Assembly (NCBI RefSeq): GCF_002879615.1 | Contig: NZ_PNRF01000028.1 | Span: 219,246-283,245, forward strand | Origin: Billgrantia endophytica | Lineage (GTDB): Bacteria > Pseudomonadota > Gammaproteobacteria > Pseudomonadales > Halomonadaceae | DNA length: 64,000 bases | Reading direction: 5' to 3' | Shown: in pieces, positions 1 through 9,360 of the stretch | Layout of the letters: each line of letters opens with the position of its first letter | How positions within the stretch are numbered: the stretch's first letter is position 1 | The notes under the pieces: generated by a model | Told to the model about the DNA's origin: nothing | The model's input: the letters and a program-made list of their open reading frames with translations, nothing else | Databases searched by the model: none | Made by a program: the position numbers and the translations under genes

Positions 1-1
1 A

Positions 2-382
2 CTATCGGGCTTCATCGCCAAGTTTGGGTTGCTGCATGCCCTGCTCAACCCTGGGCCGGGAGGCGGGAGTGGAATGGTCACCTGGGTGTTGCTGGTACTT
101 GTCGTGCTTTCCGGACTGGCGGGCATCATCTCGTTGATGCGCTTCGGGGTGCGTACCTTCTGGGCCGCCAAGAACGTGACGCCGCCGCGCCTGCAGCTTG
201 CCGAAGTGATGCCGGTCAGCCTGTTGCTACTGCTTTGTGTCATGCTGACCGTGAAAGCTGGCCCGGCCATGGATTACCTTGAGCGCAGTGCGGCGTCTCT
301 TCACCAGCCCGAGACTTATGTCCAGCGCGTGCTGTTTGAGCCTGTCGTGTTGCGAGAGGCAATCGAGGGAGAACGTCCATGA
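2..382 (+). CDS. mnhD: Na+/H+ antiporter subunit D, C-terminal part (Mnh/Mrp/Pha type)
   Basis: The reading frame is open from the first bases of the window and ends at a TGA that overlaps the next start (ATGA), so only the C-terminal ~126 residues are present. The visible part opens with LSGFIAKFGLLHALL, which fits the late transmembrane region of MnhD/MrpD, and has further hydrophobic segments and a short hydrophilic tail. MnhD is a proton-translocating, NuoN-like membrane subunit of the multi-subunit Na+/H+ antiporter. The coupled mnhE, mnhF and mnhG downstream support the call. Such antiporters expel Na+ in exchange for H+, which suits a halophile. Confidence 0.88.
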   Translation, partial: LSGFIAKFGLLHALLNPGPGGGSGMVTWVLLVLVVLSGLAGIISLMRFGVRTFWAAKNVTPPRLQLAEVMPVSLLLLLCVMLTVKAGPAMDYLERSAASLHQPETYVQRVLFEPVVLREAIEGERP

Positions 383-873
383 ACCGCTGGTTTCCATCAC
401 CCCCGCTTTCCATCGCGCTGCTGACCGTATGGTTGCTGTTGAACCAGAGCCTGGCACCGGCTCATCTGCTGCTTGGCACCTTTCTTGCCGTTGTCGTCCC
501 CCTGCTGTCCAGACCGCTGCGGCCGCTGGCGCCCGTACCGTTCAGGAAGCCGGTGGTGATGGCGCGTCTGCTGGCCTCGTCGCTGGTGGAGATAGTGCGC
601 TCCTGCTTCAACGTCAGCCGTATCATCCTGTTCACAAAACCGAAAGGCCTGAATTCCCAGTTCATCCGGGTGCCGCTGGATCTCAAGAACCCCCATGGGC
701 TGGCACTGTTGTCATGCCTCATCAATTCGACGCCGGGTACCGTATGGGTGGAGATACTGCCGGGTACCCACGACCTGGCGCTGCATGTCTTCGACCTGCA
801 CGACGAGCAGTGGTGGATTGATACCATCAAGACACGTTACGAGCAGCCATTGATCGAGATTTTTGATTATTAG
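379..873 (+). CDS. mnhE: Na+/H+ antiporter subunit E
   Basis: 164 residues, the usual size for MnhE/PhaE (PF01899). The N-terminus is hydrophobic with two closely spaced membrane helices (about residues 8-45), followed by a soluble region containing the family-like stretch INSTPGTVWVEI (about residues 115-126). The ATG overlaps the mnhD stop by four bases, which points to translational coupling. MnhE is a small accessory membrane subunit needed for assembly or activity of the antiporter. Family and neighbours agree; no oddities seen. Confidence 0.92.
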   Translation: MNRWFPSPPLSIALLTVWLLLNQSLAPAHLLLGTFLAVVVPLLSRPLRPLAPVPFRKPVVMARLLASSLVEIVRSCFNVSRIILFTKPKGLNSQFIRVPLDLKNPHGLALLSCLINSTPGTVWVEILPGTHDLALHVFDLHDEQWWIDTIKTRYEQPLIEIFDY

Positions 874-884
874 AGGGAGGTCCC

Positions 885-1163
885 ATGGCGACACTCTTGT
901 CCCTGGCCATCGGTTTTACGCTGCTGTGCATCATCCTGGCCATGTTGCTCTGCACCATCCGGCTGCTGCTCGGGCCGGCGGCTCAGGATCGGGTGCTGGC
1001 GCTGGATACGCTGTGGATGTGTGCGATGCTGCTGTCATTGGCCCTTGGCCTGCGCTATGGCAGCTTGATCTATTTCGAGGCAGCCATGCTGATAGCGTTG
1101 ACGGGCTTCGTGTCGACGATAGCACTGGCCAAATTCCTGATGCGAGGGGAGGTGGTCGAATGA
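885..1163 (+). CDS. mnhF: Na+/H+ antiporter subunit F
   Basis: 92 residues, almost entirely hydrophobic with three predicted membrane helices, which matches MnhF/PhaF (PF04066). The motif GPAAQDRVLALDTL after helix 1 (about residues 32-45) is characteristic of the family. A strong ribosome binding site (GGGAGG) sits a few bases before the ATG. The gene lies 11 bases after mnhE and overlaps mnhG by four bases, so it is the third visible gene of the operon. Confidence 0.93.
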   Translation: MATLLSLAIGFTLLCIILAMLLCTIRLLLGPAAQDRVLALDTLWMCAMLLSLALGLRYGSLIYFEAAMLIALTGFVSTIALAKFLMRGEVVE

Positions 1164-1537
1164 ATCTTGGCATCGATACGGTGACGCCGTGGGTGGGCCT
1201 GCCGGTGGTCATGTTGCTGCTGCTGGGTAGCATCATCGTGCTGATAGGAGCCTTGGGGCTGGTGCGCTTGCCCAACTTCTATCAGCGGATCCATGGTCCG
1301 GCGATCACCATTACGCTGGGTGCCGGCTGTATCTTGATCGCCTCGATGATCTTCTTCACCGCGCTGCAGTCGCGCTTGGTGATTCATGAGCTGTTGATCA
1401 CGGCATTCGTACTGTTGACGGCGCCGGTAGTGGCCATGCTGATCATGCGGGCCGCCGTGTATCGCGACCTTCGCGCTGCCAGTAGAAATCACTCCCCGGG
1501 ATCGGATGAGGTGTACCAATTTCCTCGTGAGAAGTGA
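1160..1537 (+). CDS. mnhG: Na+/H+ antiporter subunit G
   Basis: 125 residues starting at the ATG inside the ATGA overlap with mnhF; the frame is open further upstream, but this start gives the normal N-terminus and family length (PF03334). Three hydrophobic helices are visible, with the typical LGLVRLPNFYQRIHGPA stretch between the first two. The tail after about residue 105 is charged and cytoplasmic. This appears to be the last gene of the mnh operon: a strong inverted repeat follows within 35 bases and the next genes run the other way. Confidence 0.93.
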   Translation: MNLGIDTVTPWVGLPVVMLLLLGSIIVLIGALGLVRLPNFYQRIHGPAITITLGAGCILIASMIFFTALQSRLVIHELLITAFVLLTAPVVAMLIMRAAVYRDLRAASRNHSPGSDEVYQFPREK

Positions 1538-1570
1538 TCCGGCTTTTTTCGAGGCCCGCCTTCCTCCGTC

Positions 1571-1598
1571 TGCGTCACGGGCCAATGCCCGTGACGCA
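1571..1598. terminator. 12-bp perfect hairpin between convergent mnhG and secF
   Basis: Arms 1571-1582 and 1587-1598 are perfect complements around a CAAT loop. The hairpin lies between the 3' ends of two converging operons, so it probably stops transcription from both sides. It lacks a clear T-tract on either side, so a bidirectional terminator is an inference from position and stem strength. Confidence 0.6.
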
Positions 1599-1621
1599 TG
1601 CCCGGGAGAGGGCGGGTCACG

Positions 1622-2554
1622 TCAGGGCAGCTCTTCCTCGCCCTCTTCCAGCCCTGTTTCCTTCTTCGGCGGAATCAGGTCCTTGCGCTCCAGCTTGACG
1701 GCGAGCAGCAGGGCGGACGCCACGTAGATGGAGGAGAAGGTACCCACCACCACCCCGATGATCAGTGCGATCGAAAAGTAGTGGATCATGTCGCCGCCCA
1801 GCAGCAGCAGCGCCAGCAGCACCAGCAAGGTGGTGCCAGACGTCGCCAGCGTACGGGACAGGGTGAGGTTGATCGCTTCGTTGAAGATCGACGGCATGTC
1901 GTCGATGCGCGAGGTGCGGATCATCTCGCGGATTCGGTCGTAGATCACGATCGTGTCGTTGAGCGAGTAGCCGATCACCGCCAGCAGGGCCGCCAGTACG
2001 GTGAGGTCGAATTCGAGCTGGAGCAGCGAGAAGATACCGACCACGATGATCACGTCGTGCAACAGTGCCAGCACGGCACCGATGGCGAACTTGTACTGGA
2101 AGCGGAAGGCCACATAGACCATCACCATGCCCATCGCCACCAGCAGGCCCAGCCCGCTCTGGTCGCGCAGCTGTTCGCCGACCTGGGCGCCGACGAATTC
2201 GGCGCGTACCAGCTCGACCGCGTCGCCTTCGGCGCGCAGCAGTTCGACCACGCGGTTGCCGACTTCCGCATCGAAGGCTTGCTGCAGGCGGATCAGTACC
2301 TCGGTGGAGGCACCGAAGGTCTGCACCGAGACGTCGCGGAACTCGGCGGCTTCCAGGGCTTGGCGCACGGCATCCAGCGAGGGAGCCACGGCGTAGCGCA
2401 CCTCTATCAGCGTGCCGCCGGTGAAGTCCAGCCCCAGGTTGAGCTGCTGGAACAGCAGCGAGGCGATCGACACCAGGAGCAGCAGGCAGGAGATCGCCAG
2501 GGCGATCCTGCGCTTGCCCATGAAGTCGAACTGTTTGTTGACGAGGGTTTTCAT
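1622..2554 (-). CDS. secF: Protein translocase subunit SecF
   Basis: 310 residues from ATG 2554, chosen over an in-frame GTG six bases upstream because GAGGTGG is correctly placed before the ATG. SecF is a six-helix inner-membrane protein of the SecDF complex, which uses the proton gradient to pull exported proteins through SecYEG. One N-terminal helix (about residues 15-35), a periplasmic P4-like domain beginning GLDFTGGT, and a C-terminal five-helix block are visible. It lies 22 bases downstream of secD in the yajC-secD-secF order typical of gammaproteobacteria. The acidic C-terminus (EEGEEELP) is mild halophile character. Confidence 0.96.
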   Translation of the reverse strand: MKTLVNKQFDFMGKRRIALAISCLLLLVSIASLLFQQLNLGLDFTGGTLIEVRYAVAPSLDAVRQALEAAEFRDVSVQTFGASTEVLIRLQQAFDAEVGNRVVELLRAEGDAVELVRAEFVGAQVGEQLRDQSGLGLLVAMGMVMVYVAFRFQYKFAIGAVLALLHDVIIVVGIFSLLQLEFDLTVLAALLAVIGYSLNDTIVIYDRIREMIRTSRIDDMPSIFNEAINLTLSRTLATSGTTLLVLLALLLLGGDMIHYFSIALIIGVVVGTFSSIYVASALLLAVKLERKDLIPPKKETGLEEGEEELP

Positions 2555-2576
2555 AACCACCTCATGTTGGAATGCC

Positions 2577-4427
2577 TTAGATCCATAGCTTCTTGACCGG
2601 TCTGCCGCCGTAGGTGAGGTTCACCAGTGCACGAGTCACCATCAAGGCGGTGAACATCGAGGTGATGATCCCCAGCGACAGGGTCACGGCGAAGCCCTTG
2701 ACGGGGCCGGTGCCGATCGAGAACAGGATGATTGCCACCAGCAGGGTGGTGATGTTGGCATCGACGATGGAGGTGAAGGCGCGCTCGTAGCCAGCATGGA
2801 TCGCCTGCTGGATCGACATCCCGCCACGCAGTTCTTCGCGTATTCGCTCGTAGATCAACACGTTGGCATCGACCGCCATGCCTATGGTCAGTACGATGCC
2901 GGCGATGCCCGGCAGCGTGAGGGTGGCGCCGAGCAGCGACATGCCGGCCACCACCATCATCAGGTTCAGGGCGAGCGCCACGTTGGCGAAGATGCCGAAC
3001 ACCTTGTAGCGGACCAGCATGAACAGCAACACCAGCAGCATGCCGATCTGCACCGACAATACGCCGCGCTGGATGTTCTCGGCGCCGAGGCTCGGGCCGA
3101 TGGTGCGCTCTTGCACGAAGTAGATCGGTGCGGCCAGCGAGCCGGAGCGCAGCAGCAGGGCGAGCTCGGCCGCTTCGGTGGGCGAGTCGAGCCCGGTGAT
3201 GCGGAAGCTGTTGCCCAGTGCACTCTGAATGGTGGCCAGGCTGATCAGGCCGCGTTCTGTATAGGGCTCGCGAACGGTGACTTCCTCACCGTCCTCCATC
3301 ACGGTGCGTTCGCGGGTCTTGTGCTCGATGAACAGCACCGCCATGTTGCGACCGATATTGGTTCGCGTGGCGCGGTTCATCAGGGTGCCGCCGGTGCCGT
3401 CCAGGTTGATATTGACCTGGGGGCGGCCGTTCTCGTCGAAGCTGCGGCTGGCACTGGAGACGCTGTCGCCGCTAATGATCACGTCACGCATCAGGTCGGC
3501 GGTGCGCGACTCATCATTGCGGAAGCTGAAGGTCTCGGTTTCCATGTCCGGGGTGTCCGGACGTGCCTCGAGGCGGAATTCCAGGTTGGCGGTGGCGCCG
3601 ACCACCCGCTTGGCGGCAACGGTATCCTGCACACCGGGCAGTTCCACCACGATGCGGTCCGGCCCCTGGCGCTGCACCATGGGCTCGGCCACCCCCAACT
3701 CGTCGACCCGGTTGCGCAGGGTCGTGAGGTTCTGGTTGATGGCGTAGTCCTGGAGTTCGCTGACGGCCTGGTCGGTCATGGTCATGACCAGCCGCGCACC
3801 GCGCCCGTCACCGGCGCTTTGATAGTCGAAGTCTCGGAACTCGCGGCTGATCAGGCGGCGGGCGTTGTCGCGGTCTTCTTCACTGGTGAAGGCGATGGAA
3901 ATCGTGCGGTCTTCGATATCGGTACTGCGATAGCGGATACGCTCGCTGCGCAGCTGTTCACGTACGGCGCTGGCGTTGACCTCGAGACGCTGGGTCAGGG
4001 CGGCATCCATGTCCACTTCCAGCAGGAAGTGCACACCGCCACGCAGGTCCAGGCCCAGGGTCATGGGGGAGGCGGCAAATGACTGCAGCCAGGCCGGGGT
4101 CGATTCGGCGAGGTTCAGGGCGACCACGTAGTCGCCGCCAAGAATGTCGGCGATCCTGTCGCGGGAACGCAACTGGTCGTCGGAATCTTCCAGACGAATC
4201 AGGACCCGTGTGTCATCGCTTTCCACGGCCTTGATGTCGATACCGGCGTCAAGCAGCGACTCCTGGATACGTTCGAGCTGACTGTCGTCGATGGTGGCAT
4301 CGCCGCTGGCGCTGCTGATCTGTACCGACGGGTCTTCCGGATAGAGGTTGGGCAGCGAGTAGACCAGGCCTACGAGCAGCACAATGACTATCAGCAGATA
4401 CTTCCACAGGGGGTAACGGTTGAGCAT
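2577..4427 (-). CDS. secD: Protein translocase subunit SecD
   Basis: 616 residues, normal for SecD. It has one N-terminal helix (residues ~8-25), a large periplasmic region beginning with the SecD signature LGLDLRGGVHFLLEVD (about residues 124-139), and a C-terminal membrane domain of five helices including GMAVDANVLIYERIREE, which carries the conserved Asp of the proton path. It works with SecF and YajC in late steps of protein export. It sits between yajC (185 bases upstream) and secF (22 bases downstream). Confidence 0.97.
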   Translation of the reverse strand: MLNRYPLWKYLLIVIVLLVGLVYSLPNLYPEDPSVQISSASGDATIDDSQLERIQESLLDAGIDIKAVESDDTRVLIRLEDSDDQLRSRDRIADILGGDYVVALNLAESTPAWLQSFAASPMTLGLDLRGGVHFLLEVDMDAALTQRLEVNASAVREQLRSERIRYRSTDIEDRTISIAFTSEEDRDNARRLISREFRDFDYQSAGDGRGARLVMTMTDQAVSELQDYAINQNLTTLRNRVDELGVAEPMVQRQGPDRIVVELPGVQDTVAAKRVVGATANLEFRLEARPDTPDMETETFSFRNDESRTADLMRDVIISGDSVSSASRSFDENGRPQVNINLDGTGGTLMNRATRTNIGRNMAVLFIEHKTRERTVMEDGEEVTVREPYTERGLISLATIQSALGNSFRITGLDSPTEAAELALLLRSGSLAAPIYFVQERTIGPSLGAENIQRGVLSVQIGMLLVLLFMLVRYKVFGIFANVALALNLMMVVAGMSLLGATLTLPGIAGIVLTIGMAVDANVLIYERIREELRGGMSIQQAIHAGYERAFTSIVDANITTLLVAIILFSIGTGPVKGFAVTLSLGIITSMFTALMVTRALVNLTYGGRPVKKLWI

Positions 4428-4612
4428 GCGAGCCCTGCCCTTGGTTGCTGCAAACTGGTTGCTGAAACAGAGTGTGGGAAGAGAGGCTAACAGGACGACG
4501 ACACGGCCGAATGCCCTGGAGCCCTGCAGGCGCCCGGAGCATCGGCCGGTGTGCGGCCCCCGCCGTTACCCGACCCGGTAGGGTCAGGCGGCAAGGGCGG
4601 GAGGCGTCAACG

Positions 4613-4942
4613 TCAGATGGACTTGATGGTGCCCTTGGGCAACACCGCCGCCACGGCGCTCTTCTGTACATTGACCTCGGTACCCTCGGCGATTTCCAGA
4701 CTGATGAAATCATCGCCCACCTTGGTGATACGTCCCAGCAGGCCACCTCCGATCACGATCTCGTCGCCCTTGGAAAGGCCGCCGACCAGCTCACGATGCT
4801 GCTTGGCCCGCTTGGCCTGGGGGCGCCACAGCAGGAAATAGAAGATCAGTACGAAGCCGACCAGCATGATGATCTGTGCCATGCCGCCACCGGCGCCGCC
4901 GGCGTTCTGGGCCATGGCCGGAGAGATGAAGAATTCCAGCAT
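4613..4942 (-). CDS. yajC: Preprotein translocase auxiliary subunit YajC
   Basis: 109 residues with one membrane helix (about 22-42, ending FYFLLWRPQAKRAKQ, a YajC hallmark) and a small cytoplasmic domain with the KGDEIVIGGGLLGRI motif. AGGAGAT precedes the ATG at good spacing. YajC binds SecDF-SecYEG. The 185-base gap to secD contains a short GACCC/GGGTC repeat but no gene. Confidence 0.95.
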   Translation of the reverse strand: MLEFFISPAMAQNAGGAGGGMAQIIMLVGFVLIFYFLLWRPQAKRAKQHRELVGGLSKGDEIVIGGGLLGRITKVGDDFISLEIAEGTEVNVQKSAVAAVLPKGTIKSI

Positions 4943-5039
4943 GAGAAGCGTATCTCCTGAGGTGTAAGTTAAGGTCGCGTGAGAAACGGTTGTCGGTCGG
5001 CGTCAATGGTCGCTGGAACCATTGGGTACCGGCCGGATA

Positions 5040-7257
<2,218 letters not shown>

Positions 7258-7358
7258 ACAGGTCGGGGTCCGCAGGAGAAATCGGCAGAAGCGGCTGGCG
7301 GGCAGCCGGACAAGCCCGCAAGGATACCGAAACTTGCCCTTCTCGTCAGGTATCTCGA

Positions 7359-7386
7359 TTGACCTGCCGCGTGGGCCACGTATAAT
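7359..7386 (+). promoter_or_regulatory. Promoter of tRNA-Leu
   Basis: TTGACC (7359-7364) and a perfect TATAAT (7381-7386) are separated by 16 bases, and the tRNA gene starts 10 bases after the -10 box. This is a near-consensus sigma-70 promoter of the strong kind used for stable RNA genes. Confidence 0.85.
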
Positions 7387-7395
7387 GCACGCGCT

Positions 7396-7482
7396 GCCGG
7401 CGTGGCGGAATTGGTAGACGCAGCGGATTCAAAATCCGCCGCACGCAAGTGCTTGTCGGTTCGAGTCCGACCGCCGGTACCA
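7396..7482 (+). tRNA. tRNA-Leu (anticodon CAA)
   Basis: An 87-base gene with encoded CCA. The acceptor stem pairs 7396-7402 with 7472-7478 (first pair G-U). The anticodon arm has loop TTCAAAA, giving anticodon CAA, which reads UUG. The long variable arm (GCACGCAAGTGC) marks a class II Leu tRNA, and the T-arm contains GGTTCGAGTCC. The gene stands alone between queA, which is divergent, and a gene-poor stretch. Confidence 0.96.
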
Positions 7483-7489
7483 CTATGAA

Positions 7490-7513
7490 AACAGTCGCTT
7501 ACGGGCGGCTGTT
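7490..7513 (+). terminator. Weak hairpin after tRNA-Leu
   Basis: AACAG-T-CGC (7490-7498) can pair with GCG-G-CTGTT (7505-7513) around a six-base loop, eight bases after the tRNA end. Only a short T-run follows after CGCG. It is the most likely end of the tRNA transcript, but weak. Confidence 0.45.
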
Positions 7514-7957
7514 CGCGTTTCTGCCCTCCTGTTTTCAGTGTTTGTCTTTCAGTCAGTGCTTGGCCGCAGCGGGCCGCTTCGTGCTGCCTGCTATTCGCCC
7601 AGCTTCCTGTTCCTGCCCCAAGCCCCCTGGCCGGCTGTGATAATGTTGGGCGATAAGCCAATTGTCGGCGAGTTGGGGGCACGCATGGGGATGGAAGACA
7701 GGGAGAGGCACTGGAAAGAGGGGGATCGGCGGGAAGGCCGGCCACCTCCGCCGGGGTGGCTGCGGCGCGGCCGGGGAACAACCCTGGCGTGCTCTATGTG
7801 CCGTTCGAGATGACCCGCAAGGCGCTCGAGACGCTCGGTGTCATGTAGGGCGTGCGAGCACCTGGGCCAGCTACCGTTTTCCCTGCCTTGGCATTTCCTT
7901 GATGTGCCTCATTATTGGCGGCATGCTGGTGGTTATACTGAACGCGAGGAGCGAGTC
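7514..7957 (+). other. Gene-poor stretch after tRNA-Leu, possible gene remnant
   Basis: No complete gene with a good start is visible. One plus-strand frame, open from about 7657 to a TAG at 7846-7848, has no ATG or ribosome binding site at its 5' end but closes with a protein-like tail (about 7774-7845) reading GVLYVPFEMTRKALETLGVM. That tail looks more like the end of a real protein than random frame, so it may be the 3' remnant of a lost gene. The family is not recognised. Position just after a tRNA would fit an old integration or deletion scar, but no repeats were found to prove it. Confidence 0.3.
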
Positions 7958-8113
7958 ATGGGAGTGAAGTGGTTTGCTTCGGCTCTGATCGTACTGGGGC
8001 TGGGCCTGACCCTGTATGGCTACCAGATCCAGAACCCGGCAACGTTTGTCGGCGTGTCTCTTGTCGTGGTGGGTGTGGTGGTGCTGTTGACCGGACGCCG
8101 TACCCGGCATTAG
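7958..8113 (+). CDS. Small two-helix membrane protein, unknown function
   Basis: 51 residues. The start ATG 7958 is preceded by GCGAGGAGCGAG, a good ribosome binding site. Two hydrophobic helices (about residues 4-22 and 28-45) flank a short polar turn (YGYQIQNPA), and the tail is basic (TGRRTRH), which suggests both ends face the cytoplasm. The family is not recognised. A good intrinsic terminator follows 45 bases later, so the gene forms its own short unit. Confidence 0.6.
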   Translation: MGVKWFASALIVLGLGLTLYGYQIQNPATFVGVSLVVVGVVVLLTGRRTRH

Positions 8114-8157
8114 GGCCTGACAAGGCTCGTCACTGGGCTTATGATGGTGAAATGTCA

Positions 8158-8195
8158 CAGTCCTTCTCCCCAGTTGCGGGCGAAGGGCTGTTTTT
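8158..8195 (+). terminator. Intrinsic terminator after the 51-residue gene
   Basis: CAG-T-CCTTC-T-CCC pairs with GGG-C-GAAGG-G-CTG (stem with two mismatch/wobble positions) and is followed directly by TTTTT (8191-8195). It separates the small membrane protein gene from rnk. Confidence 0.75.
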
Positions 8196-8248
8196 GTTGT
8201 GTGGCCGGCGGCGCATTCACAGAGCGTTGGCCGTGCGAAGGAGGTCGT

Positions 8249-8662
8249 ATGTCATCCCGTCCCACCATTACCATCAACCGCCTCGATGCCGAGCGGTTGC
8301 AGCGTTTGATCGACCAGGCGAGCGACAAGGATCGCTTCGTCGCCGATGCTCTGGAAGAGGAACTGGAGCGGGGTGAAGTGATCGACCCGGAGGATATCCC
8401 CGAGGACGTGGTCAGCATGAACAGCCAGGTGCAGTTCACCGACATGACCCGTGACCGACAGATGATTCGCACCCTGGTCTATCCCCATGCCCTGGCCAAT
8501 ACCGAGGACGGCATCTCGGTGATGGCGCCGATCGGCGCCGGACTTATCGGCTTGCGCATCGGTGACGTCATCGACTGGCCGCTGCCCACGGGCGGAGCGG
8601 CGAAGCTCCGTGTCGATGCCATTCTGTGGCAGCCGGAACGGGAAGGTCAGTTCCACCGCTGA
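8249..8662 (+). CDS. rnk: Regulator of nucleoside diphosphate kinase (Rnk)
   Basis: 137 residues, starting at ATG 8249 behind AAGGAGG; the frame is open upstream but without a comparable start. An N-terminal helical region (ITINRLDAERLQRLID) is followed by a GreA/GreB-like C-terminal domain with YPHALANTEDGISVMAPIG and GLRIGDVIDWPLPTG, diagnostic for Rnk. Rnk binds RNA polymerase like a Gre factor but lacks the long coiled-coil, and affects nucleotide pools in pseudomonads and E. coli. Confidence 0.93.
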   Translation: MSSRPTITINRLDAERLQRLIDQASDKDRFVADALEEELERGEVIDPEDIPEDVVSMNSQVQFTDMTRDRQMIRTLVYPHALANTEDGISVMAPIGAGLIGLRIGDVIDWPLPTGGAAKLRVDAILWQPEREGQFHR

Positions 8663-8708
8663 GTTGGGGGCTGACTCCGCCGCACTGATGACGGATCGAG
8701 GAGACGAG

Positions 8709-9326
8709 ATGCCGCTTTCGCTATGGATGTCCCTGGTGGCGGTCTGCGCCATGGGAGCCATGTCACCGGGGCCCAGCCTGGCGCTGGTGCTGCGCCACAC
8801 CCTGGGTGGTGGCCGCTCTCCCGGGGTGATGGCGGCGCTCTCCCACGCCTTGGGCGTGGGCTTCTATGCCCTGTTGACCGTCTGGGGGCTGGGAGCGTTG
8901 ATCGTGCGCTTTCCCGGGTTGTTCCAGGCAATTACCTGGGCCGGTGCGGCCTACCTGGCCTGGCTGGGGATCAAGGCCCTGCGTGCCGGACGGGCGGGTG
9001 CACTGGAGGCGACCGGCATGGCGACGACACGCGGCCAGGCGGCTCGCGAAGGCATGCTGGTGGCGCTGGGCAACCCCAAGCTGATCCTGTTCTTCATCGC
9101 GTTGCTCAGCCAGTTCGTCACCCCGGACATGAGCCTGGCGGCCAAGGCGATCATCGTGCTGACGGCAATGATCATCGATGGCGGCTGGTACGTGCTGGTG
9201 GCAGTGTCGCTGTCCCATTCCCGGGTTCTACCCTGGCTGCAGAGCCGTGCCCACTGGATTCATCGCATCACCGGTGTGATGTTGTTGGCATTGGCACTGC
9301 GCGTGCTGCTCGGCCCCATCGGCTGA
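8709..9326 (+). CDS. LysE/RhtB-family amino-acid exporter
   Basis: 205 residues with six hydrophobic segments. The start ATG 8709 follows GAGGAG; an in-frame ATG at 8688 lacks a site. The family signature SPGPSLALVLRHTLGGGRSPG occurs at about residues 18-38, and GNPKLILFFIALLSQF is the matching motif of helix 4. Members export amino acids such as lysine, threonine or homoserine lactone from the cytoplasm; the substrate cannot be told from sequence. It lies 46 bases after rnk, in the same direction. Confidence 0.88.
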   Translation: MPLSLWMSLVAVCAMGAMSPGPSLALVLRHTLGGGRSPGVMAALSHALGVGFYALLTVWGLGALIVRFPGLFQAITWAGAAYLAWLGIKALRAGRAGALEATGMATTRGQAAREGMLVALGNPKLILFFIALLSQFVTPDMSLAAKAIIVLTAMIIDGGWYVLVAVSLSHSRVLPWLQSRAHWIHRITGVMLLALALRVLLGPIG

Positions 9327-9360
9327 CAGCGTTGATAGTCAGCACGGTTGCCTATCAGGG

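Noticed and set aside
1598..4082. Long plus-strand frames of 332 and 428 codons opposite secF and secD
   Set aside because: They are mirror frames of secF and secD in high-GC DNA, rich in His, Gln, Gly and Arg, without ribosome sites or family motifs.
4428..4612. Possible leader regulation of secD from the 185-base yajC-secD gap
   Set aside because: Only a short GACCC/GGGTC repeat was seen, with no arrest-peptide-like frame, so nothing could be supported.
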